NCBI RefSeq assembly: GCF_024519455.1 | Contig: NZ_JALJRY010000011.1 | Location: forward strand, 62,001 to 126,000 | Origin: Streptomyces sp. STR69 | Lineage (GTDB): Bacteria > Actinomycetota > Actinomycetes > Streptomycetales > Streptomycetaceae | Reading direction: 5' to 3' | DNA: 64,000 nucleotides | Shown here: in pieces, positions 50,808 through 59,799 of the stretch | Position numbering within the stretch: position 1 is the stretch's first letter | How the letters are laid out: the number at the start of each line of letters is the position of its first letter | Position numbers and translations under genes: made by a program | Notes under the pieces: generated by a model | The model's database searches: none | Seen by the model: the letters and a program-made list of their open reading frames with translations, nothing else | Told to the model about the DNA's origin: nothing

Positions 50808-51833
50808 ATGCGCATTGGTGTGCTCACGTCCGGCGGCGACTGCCCCGGCCTGAACGCCGTCATCCGGTCCGTCGTGCACCGCGCCGTCGTGGACCACGGC
50901 GACGAGGTCATCGGCTTCCGGGACGGCTGGAAGGGCCTCCTGGAGTGCGACTACCTCAAGCTCGACCTCGACGCGGTGAGCGGCATCCTTGCTCGCGGCG
51001 GCACCATCCTCGGCTCCTCCCGTGTCCAGCCCTCCCATCTGCGGGACGGCGTGGAGCGGGCCCGGGGCCATGTCGAGGAGCTCGGCCTTGACGCGATCAT
51101 CCCGATAGGCGGCGAGGGCACCCTCAAGGCCGCCAAGCTGATGTACGACGCCGGGCTGCCGATCGTCGGCGTCCCCAAGACCATCGACAACGACATCGCC
51201 GTCACGGACGTCACCTTCGGCTTCGACACGGCCGTCGGTGTCGCGACCGAGGCGCTCGACCGGCTCAAGACGACCGCCGAGTCCCACCAGCGCGTGCTCG
51301 TCGTCGAGGTCATGGGCCGCCACACCGGCTGGATCGCGCTGCACTCCGGCATGGCGGCCGGCGCGCACGCCATCGTCGTACCTGAACGCCCCTTCGACAT
51401 CGAGGAGTTGGCCGCACGCGTCGGCCAACGATTCGAGGCGGGCAAGCGCTTCGCGATCGTCGTCGCGGCCGAGGGCGCGAAGCCGCGCGCGGGCTCCATG
51501 GAGTTCGACGAGGGCAAGAAGGACGTCTACGGCCATGAGCGCTTCGCGGGGATCGCGCGGCAGCTGTCGATCGAGCTGGAGGAACGGCTCGGCAAGGAAG
51601 CACGGCCGGTGATCCTCGGGCATGTGCAGCGCGGTGGTACGCCGACCGCCTACGACCGTGTTCTTGCGACCCGGTTCGGGTGGCATGCGGTGGAGGCCGC
51701 GCATCGGGGGGAGTTCGGGAAGATGACCGCGCTCCAGGGGACGGACATCTTGATGGTGCCGTTGGCCGATGCGGTGGAGACGTTGAAGACGGTGCCTGCT
51801 GATCGGTATGAAGAGGCCGAGTGCGTGCTCTGA
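50808..51833 (+). CDS. pfkA: ATP-type 6-phosphofructokinase
   Basis: This 341-residue enzyme has the glycine-rich N-terminus LTSGGDCPGLNAVIR, the nucleotide site IPIGGEGTLKAA (GGEGT favours ATP over pyrophosphate), the catalytic PKTIDNDI and the substrate site GRHTGWIALHSG. It phosphorylates fructose 6-phosphate in glycolysis. The ATG at 50808 is in the family position; GAAGG lies 12 bases upstream. It stands alone after gatD and before ctaG, separated from the latter by a family-B repeat. Codon use near the end becomes G/T-rich. Confidence 0.95.
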   Translation: MRIGVLTSGGDCPGLNAVIRSVVHRAVVDHGDEVIGFRDGWKGLLECDYLKLDLDAVSGILARGGTILGSSRVQPSHLRDGVERARGHVEELGLDAIIPIGGEGTLKAAKLMYDAGLPIVGVPKTIDNDIAVTDVTFGFDTAVGVATEALDRLKTTAESHQRVLVVEVMGRHTGWIALHSGMAAGAHAIVVPERPFDIEELAARVGQRFEAGKRFAIVVAAEGAKPRAGSMEFDEGKKDVYGHERFAGIARQLSIELEERLGKEARPVILGHVQRGGTPTAYDRVLATRFGWHAVEAAHRGEFGKMTALQGTDILMVPLADAVETLKTVPADRYEEAECVL

Positions 51834-51870
51834 GCGTCGTGAGGTAGTTCGTCGGGTGCGGGTGCGCTGT

Positions 51871-51898
51871 GGCTGGTCGCGCAGTTCCCCGCGCCCCT
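51871..51898 (+). repeat. repeat family B, copy 4
   Basis: The same 28-base unit, 37 bases after pfkA and about 98 bases before ctaG. Unlike the other copies it lies between genes of the same direction. Confidence 0.85.
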
Positions 51899-51995
51899 GG
51901 GTGGCCGCGCTGGACCCGGTCACAAGCTCGGGTGGGGACAGTCCTAGTCTGGTGCGGACAGACTTGCACAACCCCCACGAATCAGGAGCCGTCCG

Positions 51996-52946
51996 ATGGA
52001 TCACGGCGGGCACGGCATGACCATGGATCTGCCGCCGTTCACGTTGGGGCGGGGGCTTGAGTGGTCGGCCGACCCGTTCTTCCTCACGGCCTGTCTGGTG
52101 GGGCTCGGGCTGTACGGCTGGGGGGTCGTGCGGCTGCGGCGGCGCGGGGACTCGTGGCCCGTGGGGCGGACGATCTCGTACGTCATCGGTGTGCTGACCG
52201 TCGGGCTCGTGATGTGCACCAAGCTGAACGACTACGGCATGGTCATGTTCAGCGTGCACATGGTGCAGCACATGATCATCAGCATGCTGTCGCCGATCCT
52301 GCTGCTGCTCGGCGCCCCGGTCACGCTCGCGCTGCGGGCGCTGCCGCCGGCGGCCAGGGGTCGCAAGGGGCCGCGCGAGCTGCTGCTGATGTTCCTGCAC
52401 AGCCGCTACATGAAGGTCATCACGCATCCCGCGTTCACGATCCCGCTGTTCATCGCGAGCCTGTACGCCCTGTACTTCACGCCGATCTTCGACTTCCTGA
52501 TGGGCTCGAAGACCGGGCACATCGCGATGATGGTGCACTTCCTCGCCGTGGGCGTGGTGTTCTTCTGGCCGATCATGGGCGTGGACCCGGGGCCCAGTCG
52601 GCCCGGTTATCTGATGCGGATGCTGGAGTTGTTCGCCGGGATGCCGTTCCACGCGTTCTTCGGCATCGCGTTGATGATGGCGTCGGAGCCGATGGTCGAG
52701 ACGTTCAAGCACCCGCCCGCCTCGCTCGGCATCGACGCGCTCTCCGACCAGAACGCGGCCGGCGGTATCGCCTGGGCGTTCAGCGAGATCCCGTCCGTGC
52801 TGGTGCTGATCGCCCTGCTGTTCCAGTGGTACGGCTCGGAGCAGCGGCAGGCCAAGCGGCAGGACCGGGCCGCCGACCGGGACGGCGACAAGGAACTTGA
52901 GGCGTACAACGCCTATTTGGCCTCATTGAACACACGAGGCAATTGA
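51996..52946 (+). CDS. ctaG: cytochrome c oxidase assembly protein (CtaG family)
   Basis: This 316-residue membrane protein has about seven transmembrane helices, with an N-terminal His-rich MDHGGHGMTMD. HMVQHMIISMLSPILLLLGAP is the conserved CtaG segment with paired His, and further His/Met residues lie in the later helices. CtaG helps copper insertion into cytochrome c oxidase. AGGAG precedes ATG 51996. It is probably monocistronic; a palindrome (52960-52982) follows. Confidence 0.9.
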   Translation: MDHGGHGMTMDLPPFTLGRGLEWSADPFFLTACLVGLGLYGWGVVRLRRRGDSWPVGRTISYVIGVLTVGLVMCTKLNDYGMVMFSVHMVQHMIISMLSPILLLLGAPVTLALRALPPAARGRKGPRELLLMFLHSRYMKVITHPAFTIPLFIASLYALYFTPIFDFLMGSKTGHIAMMVHFLAVGVVFFWPIMGVDPGPSRPGYLMRMLELFAGMPFHAFFGIALMMASEPMVETFKHPPASLGIDALSDQNAAGGIAWAFSEIPSVLVLIALLFQWYGSEQRQAKRQDRAADRDGDKELEAYNAYLASLNTRGN

Positions 52947-52959
52947 ACGCACGCGGCTC

Positions 52960-52982
52960 ACTGAACGGAAATTTCGTTCAGT
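52960..52982. terminator. 23-base palindrome after ctaG
   Basis: ACTGAACG and CGTTCAGT form an 8-bp stem around GGAAATTT-like centre, 14 bases after the ctaG stop and about 44 bases before the lipoprotein gene. It could be a terminator or an operator of the next gene. Confidence 0.5.
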
Positions 52983-53025
52983 AGCATAAAGCGCGATGGG
53001 GGAACCGCGACCGGGGGGTGCGGTA

Positions 53026-54384
53026 ATGACATTTCGCGCGATTGTGCAAAGGACCGGAATTTCGGTGATCCGCAGGATCGCCGTGCTGCTCGTCTGTGTG
53101 CTGGCGGTGAGTGGATGCAGCGGGGGCGCACATTTGTTCGCCGTGCAGGCGGTCGCCGTCGGAGTTCCGTCGCTCGCGCCTTTCTTCGACGAGAAACAGG
53201 GGCTGGGTCACGACGCCCAGGTCCGTTCGCTGCCGGTGCGGGGCACCTTGCAGCAGGGCGACACACCCGGCCTGTACGGGGGCACCAGGCAGCCGACCAT
53301 CTGTGACGTGGCAAAGCTCAAGAGGTTCCTGACCGATCCCGCGAACCACCAGAAGGCGGTGGCGTGGTCGTCCGTGCTCGGTATCACCACGGACGAGATC
53401 CCGGGCTACCTCGACCGGCTCACACCCGTACTCCTGCGTCACGACACTCTCGTACAGAACCACGACTACAAAAAGGGAAAGGCCACGCCCTACAACTCCC
53501 TTCTCCAGGCGGGAATCGCGATTCTCGTCGACGAGCAGGGGGAACCCGCCGCGAAGTGCTCGTGCGGAAATCCACTGCGCCCGTTCAAGGGCGACGCGGG
53601 GAGGATTTCCGTCAAGTTCGCGGACGGCAACAGGAAGTGGCACGGATATGAGCCGTCCTCGGTGATGGCCGTGCGTCCGGCGCCCGGGAAGATGGAAGGG
53701 CTCGCTCTCGTGGACGTCGACGATCCCAATGTCGGCATCACGCGTCCGATCGGTACGACGGGCCGGCGCGACACCACCTTCGACACCCGGCAGCAGCACG
53801 CGGTGCCGAACCTCACGGGGTCGACGTTCGGTGAGGCGCGGCGGGAACTGGTGAGCAGCGGGCTGGCCGTCGGGTACGGAGGGAGCGCGGCGCCGTCCGA
53901 CGACGCGCGGGTCACCGCGTCCGATCCGCCGGCGGGGACCGAGCTGCGGTTCGGGCAGTACGTGACGCTGACCTTGTCCGGCGGGACGAGCGGAGAGGCG
54001 ACGTCCACTCCCCCGGCTCCGACGACTTCAGAACCGACCGTCGGCCCGCCGACATCCACGGCACTGCCCTCCACGTCCACGAAGGCACCGCCCACGTCCT
54101 CCTCGCCGCCCGCCTCACCGCCCTCGTCGCCGCCTCCGTCCTCGCCCACGAGCGAGCCGCCGCCGTCGAGCAGTTCACCGTCCAGCAGTTCCCTCACGAC
54201 CGGTTCGCCCTCGGTGGTGAGCAGTTCGCCCGTGACAAGCGCACCGGTCACCAGCAGCGCGGCGCCCGTGACAAGCCCACCGGTCACCACCAGCGCGGCG
54301 CCCGCGACGAGCAGTGCGCCGGTCACCACCGAACCGGTCAGCAGAGACCCCGTGACCGGCACCCCCACCACGACCGAGACATGA
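53026..54384 (+). CDS. PASTA-domain lipoprotein with a Pro/Ser/Thr-rich C-terminus (DUF6777-like)
   Basis: This 452-residue secreted protein has a signal ending in lipobox AVSGC. A globular N-terminal domain (about 30-250) follows, then one PASTA domain (about 262-325: VPNLTGSTFGEARRELVSSG, then DPPAGTELRFGQYVTLTLS) and a long Pro/Ser/Thr tail (about 335-452). PASTA domains bind peptidoglycan stem peptides. ATG 53026 follows GGGGGG; ATG 52996 is an alternative start. The next gene is a membrane Ser/Thr kinase with no PASTA domain of its own, which suggests that sensing and kinase parts are on two chains. Confidence 0.85.
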   Translation: MTFRAIVQRTGISVIRRIAVLLVCVLAVSGCSGGAHLFAVQAVAVGVPSLAPFFDEKQGLGHDAQVRSLPVRGTLQQGDTPGLYGGTRQPTICDVAKLKRFLTDPANHQKAVAWSSVLGITTDEIPGYLDRLTPVLLRHDTLVQNHDYKKGKATPYNSLLQAGIAILVDEQGEPAAKCSCGNPLRPFKGDAGRISVKFADGNRKWHGYEPSSVMAVRPAPGKMEGLALVDVDDPNVGITRPIGTTGRRDTTFDTRQQHAVPNLTGSTFGEARRELVSSGLAVGYGGSAAPSDDARVTASDPPAGTELRFGQYVTLTLSGGTSGEATSTPPAPTTSEPTVGPPTSTALPSTSTKAPPTSSSPPASPPSSPPPSSPTSEPPPSSSSPSSSSLTTGSPSVVSSSPVTSAPVTSSAAPVTSPPVTTSAAPATSSAPVTTEPVSRDPVTGTPTTTET

Positions 54385-54409
54385 CGCGGACCCGGGAGGG
54401 GGAGTCCGG

Positions 54410-56266
54410 ATGCCACAGGGATCGCCGACTTCGGGCGTGGGCCGGGTCATCGCCGGCCGTTATCTCCTGCTGAACCGGCTGGGCAGTGGCGGTATGGGAC
54501 ATGTGTGGCTCGCACATGACCAGCGGCTGGCCTGTGAAGTCGCGCTCAAGGAGATCGTGTTCAGCAACCCGGCCTTCGCCGACGCCGAGCGCGAAGCCCG
54601 GGTCGCCCGCGCCCAGGCCGAGGCCCGGCACGCGGCGGGGCTGCGTGGCCACCCCCATGTGGTGACCGTCCACGACGTGTTGGAGCACGACGGACTGCCG
54701 TGGATCGTCATGGAGTACGTGGCGGACGCCGTCGACCTGCGCGACCTGGTCGGCCGGCAGGGCCCGCTCGCCCCGGCGGAGTGCGCCCGCGTCGGACTCG
54801 CCGTGCTCGACGCGCTGACCGCCGGACACGAACGGGGCGTGATGCACCGGGACGTGAAACCGGCGAACATCCTGCTCGCACCGGACCGCACGGGTTCGCC
54901 GTACGCCCGGGTCCTGCTCACCGACTACGGCATCTCGGTGCAGCCGGACGCCGGGGAGACGCGGTACACGCTGACGTCCGTGCTCGTCGGCACGGCGGGC
55001 TATCTGGCGCCGGAGCGCGCCACGGGCGGCCCGCCGACGGCCGCCGCCGACCTGTTCTCACTGGGCTGCACGCTCTACCACGCCGTCGAGGGCCACGGTC
55101 CCTTCACCCGCGAATCGCCGCTCGCGGAGGTCACCGCCGTAGTCATGGAGGACCCACTGCCACCGGCCCGCGCGGGCGCCCTGGCACCGGTGCTCCACGC
55201 GATGCTGGAGAAGGATCCGCTACGGCGGATTCCGGCGGCGGAGGCGGAGGCGGCGCTGTCACGGATCGTGACGCCGCAGACGGAGGCGGAGGCATACGCC
55301 CGGACGCAGACGGACCTCGGTTCGCAGTCGCCCTGGGAGGGCCTGGCCGGGCCGATGGCGGTGCCGACGCAGACCTCGCCGCCGTACGGATACGGGGTCC
55401 CGGCGTCCCAGCCCTCCCCCGCCGGTCGGCGTCGGCGGCCTCGCCCCCGGGTCCTCCAGTCCGTCCTGGCGGGCCTTCTCGGGCTCGCGCTCGCCCTGGG
55501 CGGTGTCTGGTACGCGATGGCCCACCAGCCGCCCGCCAAGGACACCGGCAAGAAGAGTCCGCCGTACGGCACGGCCGTCGGGCTGTCCGCGCCGCTCAAG
55601 GACGGTGACTGTGTCACCGCCGACTGGCCGGGCGGGCGCCTCTTCCAGGGGACGCCACGGCTCGCCGTCGACGCCGGTTGCCGGAACACGGTGCCGGACG
55701 GGCAGGTGATGGCGTTCGTGTCCACCGCGTCCGCCGACGAGGCGCGGAAGACCGGTGCGGACCGGTGTGCGCAGCGGACTCAGGAGATCCGGGAGAAGCT
55801 CGCGGACGTGCGGGGCTACGCCGTCGTACCGACCGACGCCGGCTTCGACGCGGTCGGACACCGCACCGCCTGTCTGGTGCTGGGCGCGCACGGGCCGGTC
55901 TACGGGCCGCTCGGCAGCCGTCGTGCCCTCGGTTCGGCGTTCGCGGACACGTCGACCATGCAGAAGCGGGACTGTCTGGACGTGCCCTCGAACCGGGCGG
56001 CGAGTCTGGTCTCCTGCGCGGGTGAGCACGATCAGGAAGTGGTCGGGTTCACCCGGTTGGGCGCGGACGTCACGCTGGCCCAGGCCCGCACGCGGTCGGA
56101 CGCGGCGTGCGCGCGGGACGTGCCGCCGGCCGACTACGGATTCGATCCGTCGGTCTACGAGGCCGCCTCCTGGACCAGTGAGGGTCCGTGGAAGTCGGGC
56201 ACTCATTTCGTCGTGTGCGCCGTGCGGAAGCAGAACGGGGGCACCATGGAGGGGGACGAACCATGA
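54410..56266 (+). CDS. membrane Ser/Thr protein kinase with extracytoplasmic domain
   Basis: This 618-residue protein has an N-terminal kinase domain (about 15-275): glycine loop GSGGMG (25-30), Lys47, HRDVKPANIL (about 146) and DYG in place of DFG. A linker follows, then a single membrane helix (about 347-366) and an extracytoplasmic part of about 250 residues with six to eight Cys. It resembles Hanks-type kinases that sense the envelope. DYG variants are found among active kinases, so activity is probable. Start ATG 54410 follows GGGGAG; it is 26 bases after the PASTA lipoprotein gene. It is followed by a small membrane-protein gene. Confidence 0.92.
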   Translation: MPQGSPTSGVGRVIAGRYLLLNRLGSGGMGHVWLAHDQRLACEVALKEIVFSNPAFADAEREARVARAQAEARHAAGLRGHPHVVTVHDVLEHDGLPWIVMEYVADAVDLRDLVGRQGPLAPAECARVGLAVLDALTAGHERGVMHRDVKPANILLAPDRTGSPYARVLLTDYGISVQPDAGETRYTLTSVLVGTAGYLAPERATGGPPTAAADLFSLGCTLYHAVEGHGPFTRESPLAEVTAVVMEDPLPPARAGALAPVLHAMLEKDPLRRIPAAEAEAALSRIVTPQTEAEAYARTQTDLGSQSPWEGLAGPMAVPTQTSPPYGYGVPASQPSPAGRRRRPRPRVLQSVLAGLLGLALALGGVWYAMAHQPPAKDTGKKSPPYGTAVGLSAPLKDGDCVTADWPGGRLFQGTPRLAVDAGCRNTVPDGQVMAFVSTASADEARKTGADRCAQRTQEIREKLADVRGYAVVPTDAGFDAVGHRTACLVLGAHGPVYGPLGSRRALGSAFADTSTMQKRDCLDVPSNRAASLVSCAGEHDQEVVGFTRLGADVTLAQARTRSDAACARDVPPADYGFDPSVYEAASWTSEGPWKSGTHFVVCAVRKQNGGTMEGDEP

Positions 56267-56279
56267 GGAGGGTGTCGCG

Positions 56280-56438
56280 ATGCCCGGTTCCACGAAGACC
56301 ATGGGGGTGATCACCGTCGGCGGTCTGGTGGTGGTGACGGCCTACACGGTGGCGCTCGGCAGCAACGGCTGGCTGTGGTTCGGCTGGGTCGTGCTGGGGC
56401 TGATCACCCTGGGGATGGTGGCCACGCGCAGCACCTGA
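56280..56438 (+). CDS. small membrane protein (52 residues)
   Basis: This short protein has two hydrophobic segments (about 7-25 and 31-47). ATG 56280 lies 13 bases after the kinase stop and follows GAGGAGG, so translation and cotranscription with the kinase are likely. It has no known motif. It might modulate the kinase or anchor a complex, but that is inference from position only. Confidence 0.7.
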   Translation: MPGSTKTMGVITVGGLVVVTAYTVALGSNGWLWFGWVVLGLITLGMVATRST

Positions 56439-56468
56439 CGCGCGTCGCTGCTCACTGTGCGCGTGCCG

Positions 56469-57686
56469 CTACTGCTCACTGCGGCGGCTCGCCGAGTGCA
56501 CGCCCGGCTGGTACTTCGGCAGCCGGGCGGTGATCTTCATGCCCGCTCCTACGGCGGTCTCGATGACGAGGCCGTAGTCGTCGCCGTAGACCTGGCGGAG
56601 CCGGTCGTCGACGTTGGACAGGCCGATGCCGCCGGAGGGGCTGACCTCGCCCGCCAGGATGCGGCGCAGCAGGTCGGGGTCCATGCCGGTGCCGTCGTCC
56701 TCGATGACGACGAGCGCCTCGGCGCCAGCGTCCTGCGCGGTGATGCTGATACGGCTCTTCCCCGTGGCAGACGCGGCCTTGCCTTCGAGACCGTGTTTGA
56801 CGGCGTTCTCGACGAGGGGTTGCAGGCACAGGAACGGGAGCGCGACCGGAAGTACCTCGGGAGCGATCTGCAGGGTGACGGAGAGCCGTTCGCCGAAGCG
56901 GGCCCGGACGAGGGCCAAGTAGTGGTCGATGGCGTGGAGTTCGTCGGCGAGGGTGGTGAAGTCGCCGTGCCTGCGGAACGAGTAGCGGGTGAAGTCGGCG
57001 AATTCGAGAAGCAGTTCGCGGGCGCGCTCGGGGTCGGTGCGGACGAACGAAGCGATCACCGCGAGCGAGTTGAAGATGAAGTGCGGGGAGATCTGGGCCC
57101 GAAGTGCCTTGATCTCGGCCTCGATCAGCCGGGTGCGGGACTGGTCCAGGTCCGCCAACTCCAGTTGGACGGAGACCCAGCGGGCGACCTCTCCGGCGGC
57201 CCGGACGAGGACGGCGGACTCGCGCGGCGCGCAGGCGACCAGCGCGCCGTGGACGCGGTCGTCCACGGTGAGCGGGGCGACCACCGCCCAGCGCAACGGA
57301 CAGTCGGGAGCATCGCAGTCGAGCCGGAACGCCTCGCCGCGGCCGGTCTCCAGCGGGCCCGCGAGGCGCTCCATGATCTCGGCCCGGTGATGGTCACCGA
57401 CGCCGTCCCACGCGAGTACCTGCTTCTGGTCGGTCAGACAGAGCGCGTCGGTGCCGAGCAGCGTGCGCAGTCTGCGGGCCGAACGGCGGGCCGTCTCCCC
57501 GGTGAGGCCGGCCCGCAGCGGGGGTGCGGCGAGGGAGGCGGTGTGCAGGGTCTGGAAGGTGGCGTGCTCGACGGGGGTGCCGAGTCCGCCGAGGCTCTCG
57601 GGGCGTGCGGTGCGGCGCCCGAGCCAGAAACCGGCGGCCAGCAGCGGGAGTACGGCGACACAGAGGCCGGCCAGGAATCCGCTCAT
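56469..57686 (-). CDS. LytS-type sensor histidine kinase
   Basis: This 405-residue kinase has an N-terminal membrane helix (about 3-22), a GAF-like sensor region (about 60-180), the phosphoacceptor motif AQISPHFIFNSL (His near 204) and a C-terminal ATPase domain with LVENAVKHGLEG and GIGLSNVDDRLRQ. It is of the LytS/YehU type and should phosphorylate the LytTR regulator at the head of the same operon. It comes last on the reverse strand after the symporter. Only one clear membrane helix is present, fewer than the classical LytS. Confidence 0.92.
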   Translation of the reverse strand: MSGFLAGLCVAVLPLLAAGFWLGRRTARPESLGGLGTPVEHATFQTLHTASLAAPPLRAGLTGETARRSARRLRTLLGTDALCLTDQKQVLAWDGVGDHHRAEIMERLAGPLETGRGEAFRLDCDAPDCPLRWAVVAPLTVDDRVHGALVACAPRESAVLVRAAGEVARWVSVQLELADLDQSRTRLIEAEIKALRAQISPHFIFNSLAVIASFVRTDPERARELLLEFADFTRYSFRRHGDFTTLADELHAIDHYLALVRARFGERLSVTLQIAPEVLPVALPFLCLQPLVENAVKHGLEGKAASATGKSRISITAQDAGAEALVVIEDDGTGMDPDLLRRILAGEVSPSGGIGLSNVDDRLRQVYGDDYGLVIETAVGAGMKITARLPKYQPGVHSASRRSEQ

Positions 57687-57714
57687 GCGCCCGCCTCCGC
57701 CCCATAAAGGGTGT

Positions 57715-59427
57715 TCACGCCTTCACCTCCGCCCGCAGCTCCTCCGGCAGATGGAAGCGCGCCAGGATCGCCGCCGTCCCCGTCGGCACCCGGCCCGGGG
57801 TGGACAGGGACACCAGCACCATGGTGAGGAAGCCCAGCGGTACCGACCAGAGCGCGGGCCAGGCGAGCAGGGCGTGCAGCGGGCCGGTGCCGGGGAAGCC
57901 CGCCATGGTCGCTGCCACCGCGACGAACGCCGAGCCGCCGCCGACCAGCATCCCGGCCGCCGCACCGGGCGGGGTGAGCCGGGTCCACCAGATCCCGAGG
58001 ACCAGCAACGGGCAGAAGGAGGAGGCCGATACGGCGAACGCGAGTCCCACGGCGTCGGCGACGGGCAGCCCGCCGACCAGGACGCTCGCCCCTAAGGGGA
58101 CGACCATGGCGAGGACCGTACCGAGCCTGAAGTGCCGTACCCCGCGCGACGGGAGGACGTCCTGGGTGAGGACGCCCGCGACCGCCATGGTCAGCCCGGA
58201 CGCGGTGGACAGGAACGCGGCGAAGGCCCCGCCCGCGACCAGCGCGCCGAGCAGATCTCCGCCGACGCCGCCGATCATGCGGTCGGGCAGCAGGAGTACG
58301 GCCGCGTCGGCGTCGCCGGTGATGGTGAGTTCGGGGGTGTAGAGGCGGCCGAGGGCGCCGTAGACGGGCGGCAGGAGGTAGAAGGCGCCGATCAGGCCGA
58401 GGACGGCGACCGTGGTGCGGCGGGCGGCGACGCCGTGCGGGCTGGTGTAGAAGCGGACGACGACGTGCGGCAGGCCCATGGTGCCGAGGAAGGTGGCGAG
58501 GATGAGGCCGTACGTGGCGTACAGCGGGCGTTCCTCGCGGCTCGCGGCCAGGGACGTCGACATACCGCCGTTGGTGCCGCGGTCGGCGACCGGGACGGCG
58601 GCGCCCTTGGCGAAGGTGAGACGGGTGCCGCCCGCGATGTGGTGGGTGCCGCTGGGGAGTTGGAGCCTCACCGCGCTGTAGCGCCGGCCGTCGACGGTGC
58701 CGTTCACCGTGGCGGTCAGGGGGTGAGCGAGTTTCAGGTCGAGGGTGTCGTCGACGCGGACGACGCGCTGTTCGCGGAAGGTGGCCGGTTCCTCGAAGGC
58801 GTGCCGCGGTGCTCCGTCGCTCTGCCAGGCGAGGACCAGGAAGAGGACGGGGACGAGCAGCGCGGTGAGTTTCAGCCAGTACTGGAAGGCCTGTACGAAG
58901 GTGATGCTGCGCATGCCACCCGCGGCGACGGTCGCGACGACCACGACGGCGACGATCAGCCCGCCGAGCGAGTCGGGCGCGCCGGTGAGGACCGTCAACG
59001 TCAGTCCCGCGCCCTGGAGTTGGGGCAGCAGATACAGCCAGCCCACCCCGACGACGAAGGCCCCCGCGAGGCGTCGTACGGCGTGCGAGGCGAGCCGGGC
59101 CTCGGCGAAGTCGGGGAGCGTGTAGGCGCCGGAGCGGCGGAGCGGGGCGGCGACGAACAGGAGCAGGACCAGGTATCCGGCGGTGTAGCCGACCGGGTAC
59201 CAGAGCATGTCGGGGCCCTGTACGAGGACCAGTCCGGCGATGCCCAGGAAGGAGGCGGCGGAGAGGTATTCGCCGCTGATGGCGGCGGCGTTGAGGCGGG
59301 GGCCGACGGTGCGGGAGGCGACGTAGAAGTCGGAGGTGGTGCGGGAGATGCGCAGGCCGAACGCGCCCACGAGGACGGTCGCCACGACGACGAGGGCGAC
59401 CGCCGGTACGGCGTAACCGGAGTTCAT
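57715..59427 (-). CDS. sodium:solute symporter family transporter (acetate/pyruvate type)
   Basis: This 570-residue integral membrane protein has about 13 transmembrane helices and the SSS family features SRTVGPRLNAAAISGEYLSA and GFASG-like later helices (LVAGGAFAAFLSTASGLTMAVAG). An insertion of about 80 mostly hydrophilic residues (about 195-275, LAWQSDGAPRHAFEEPATFRE onward) separates two helices. It resembles ActP/MctC-type transporters of acetate or pyruvate. Start MNSGYAVPAV follows GAGG. A small membrane-protein gene precedes it, as the DUF485 partner does with ActP. Confidence 0.9.
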   Translation of the reverse strand: MNSGYAVPAVALVVVATVLVGAFGLRISRTTSDFYVASRTVGPRLNAAAISGEYLSAASFLGIAGLVLVQGPDMLWYPVGYTAGYLVLLLFVAAPLRRSGAYTLPDFAEARLASHAVRRLAGAFVVGVGWLYLLPQLQGAGLTLTVLTGAPDSLGGLIVAVVVVATVAAGGMRSITFVQAFQYWLKLTALLVPVLFLVLAWQSDGAPRHAFEEPATFREQRVVRVDDTLDLKLAHPLTATVNGTVDGRRYSAVRLQLPSGTHHIAGGTRLTFAKGAAVPVADRGTNGGMSTSLAASREERPLYATYGLILATFLGTMGLPHVVVRFYTSPHGVAARRTTVAVLGLIGAFYLLPPVYGALGRLYTPELTITGDADAAVLLLPDRMIGGVGGDLLGALVAGGAFAAFLSTASGLTMAVAGVLTQDVLPSRGVRHFRLGTVLAMVVPLGASVLVGGLPVADAVGLAFAVSASSFCPLLVLGIWWTRLTPPGAAAGMLVGGGSAFVAVAATMAGFPGTGPLHALLAWPALWSVPLGFLTMVLVSLSTPGRVPTGTAAILARFHLPEELRAEVKA

Positions 59428-59437
59428 CGGACCTCGT

Positions 59438-59797
59438 TCATCGGTCCTCGACGAGACGGACGAAGTCGCGTTCGTTGCGTTCGGCGCGGCGCACGTACCA
59501 GAGCGCGAGCAGGACGAGCGGGGCGTAGAGGCAGAAGCCGAGGACCAGCCATTCGAGGCGGCGGGAGTCCGGGGTCGCCGCGAACACCAGGGGCAGGGGG
59601 CCGACCAGGAGGACGAGGACTGCGAACACCGTGAGGGCGGCGCGGAGTTGGGTGCGCATGAGGGAGCGGACGTAGGTGTGGCCGAGGGTGGTCTGTTCGT
59701 CGATCTCGGTGCGGGGGCGGGAGTAGCCGGAGGCGCGCCGGGTGCGGCGCGCCGGGCCGGTGACAACGACCCGGCGTTCGGTGGGTTCTTGAGGCAC
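59438..59797 (-). CDS. small membrane protein, possible symporter partner
   Basis: This 119-residue protein has an Arg-rich cytosolic N-terminus (about 1-45) and two hydrophobic helices (about 53-74 and 87-103). The layout is like the DUF485/YjcH partners found before ActP-type symporters, though I do not see the exact signature. GTG 59797 follows GGAGG. It lies 10 bases before the symporter gene and begins 2 bases after the response-regulator stop. Confidence 0.75.
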   Translation of the reverse strand: MPQEPTERRVVVTGPARRTRRASGYSRPRTEIDEQTTLGHTYVRSLMRTQLRAALTVFAVLVLLVGPLPLVFAATPDSRRLEWLVLGFCLYAPLVLLALWYVRRAERNERDFVRLVEDR

Positions 59798-59799
59798 CG

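Noticed and set aside
52960..52982. LexA (SOS) box
   Set aside because: Spacing is GAAC-N9-GTTC, not the actinobacterial GAAC-N4-GTTC.
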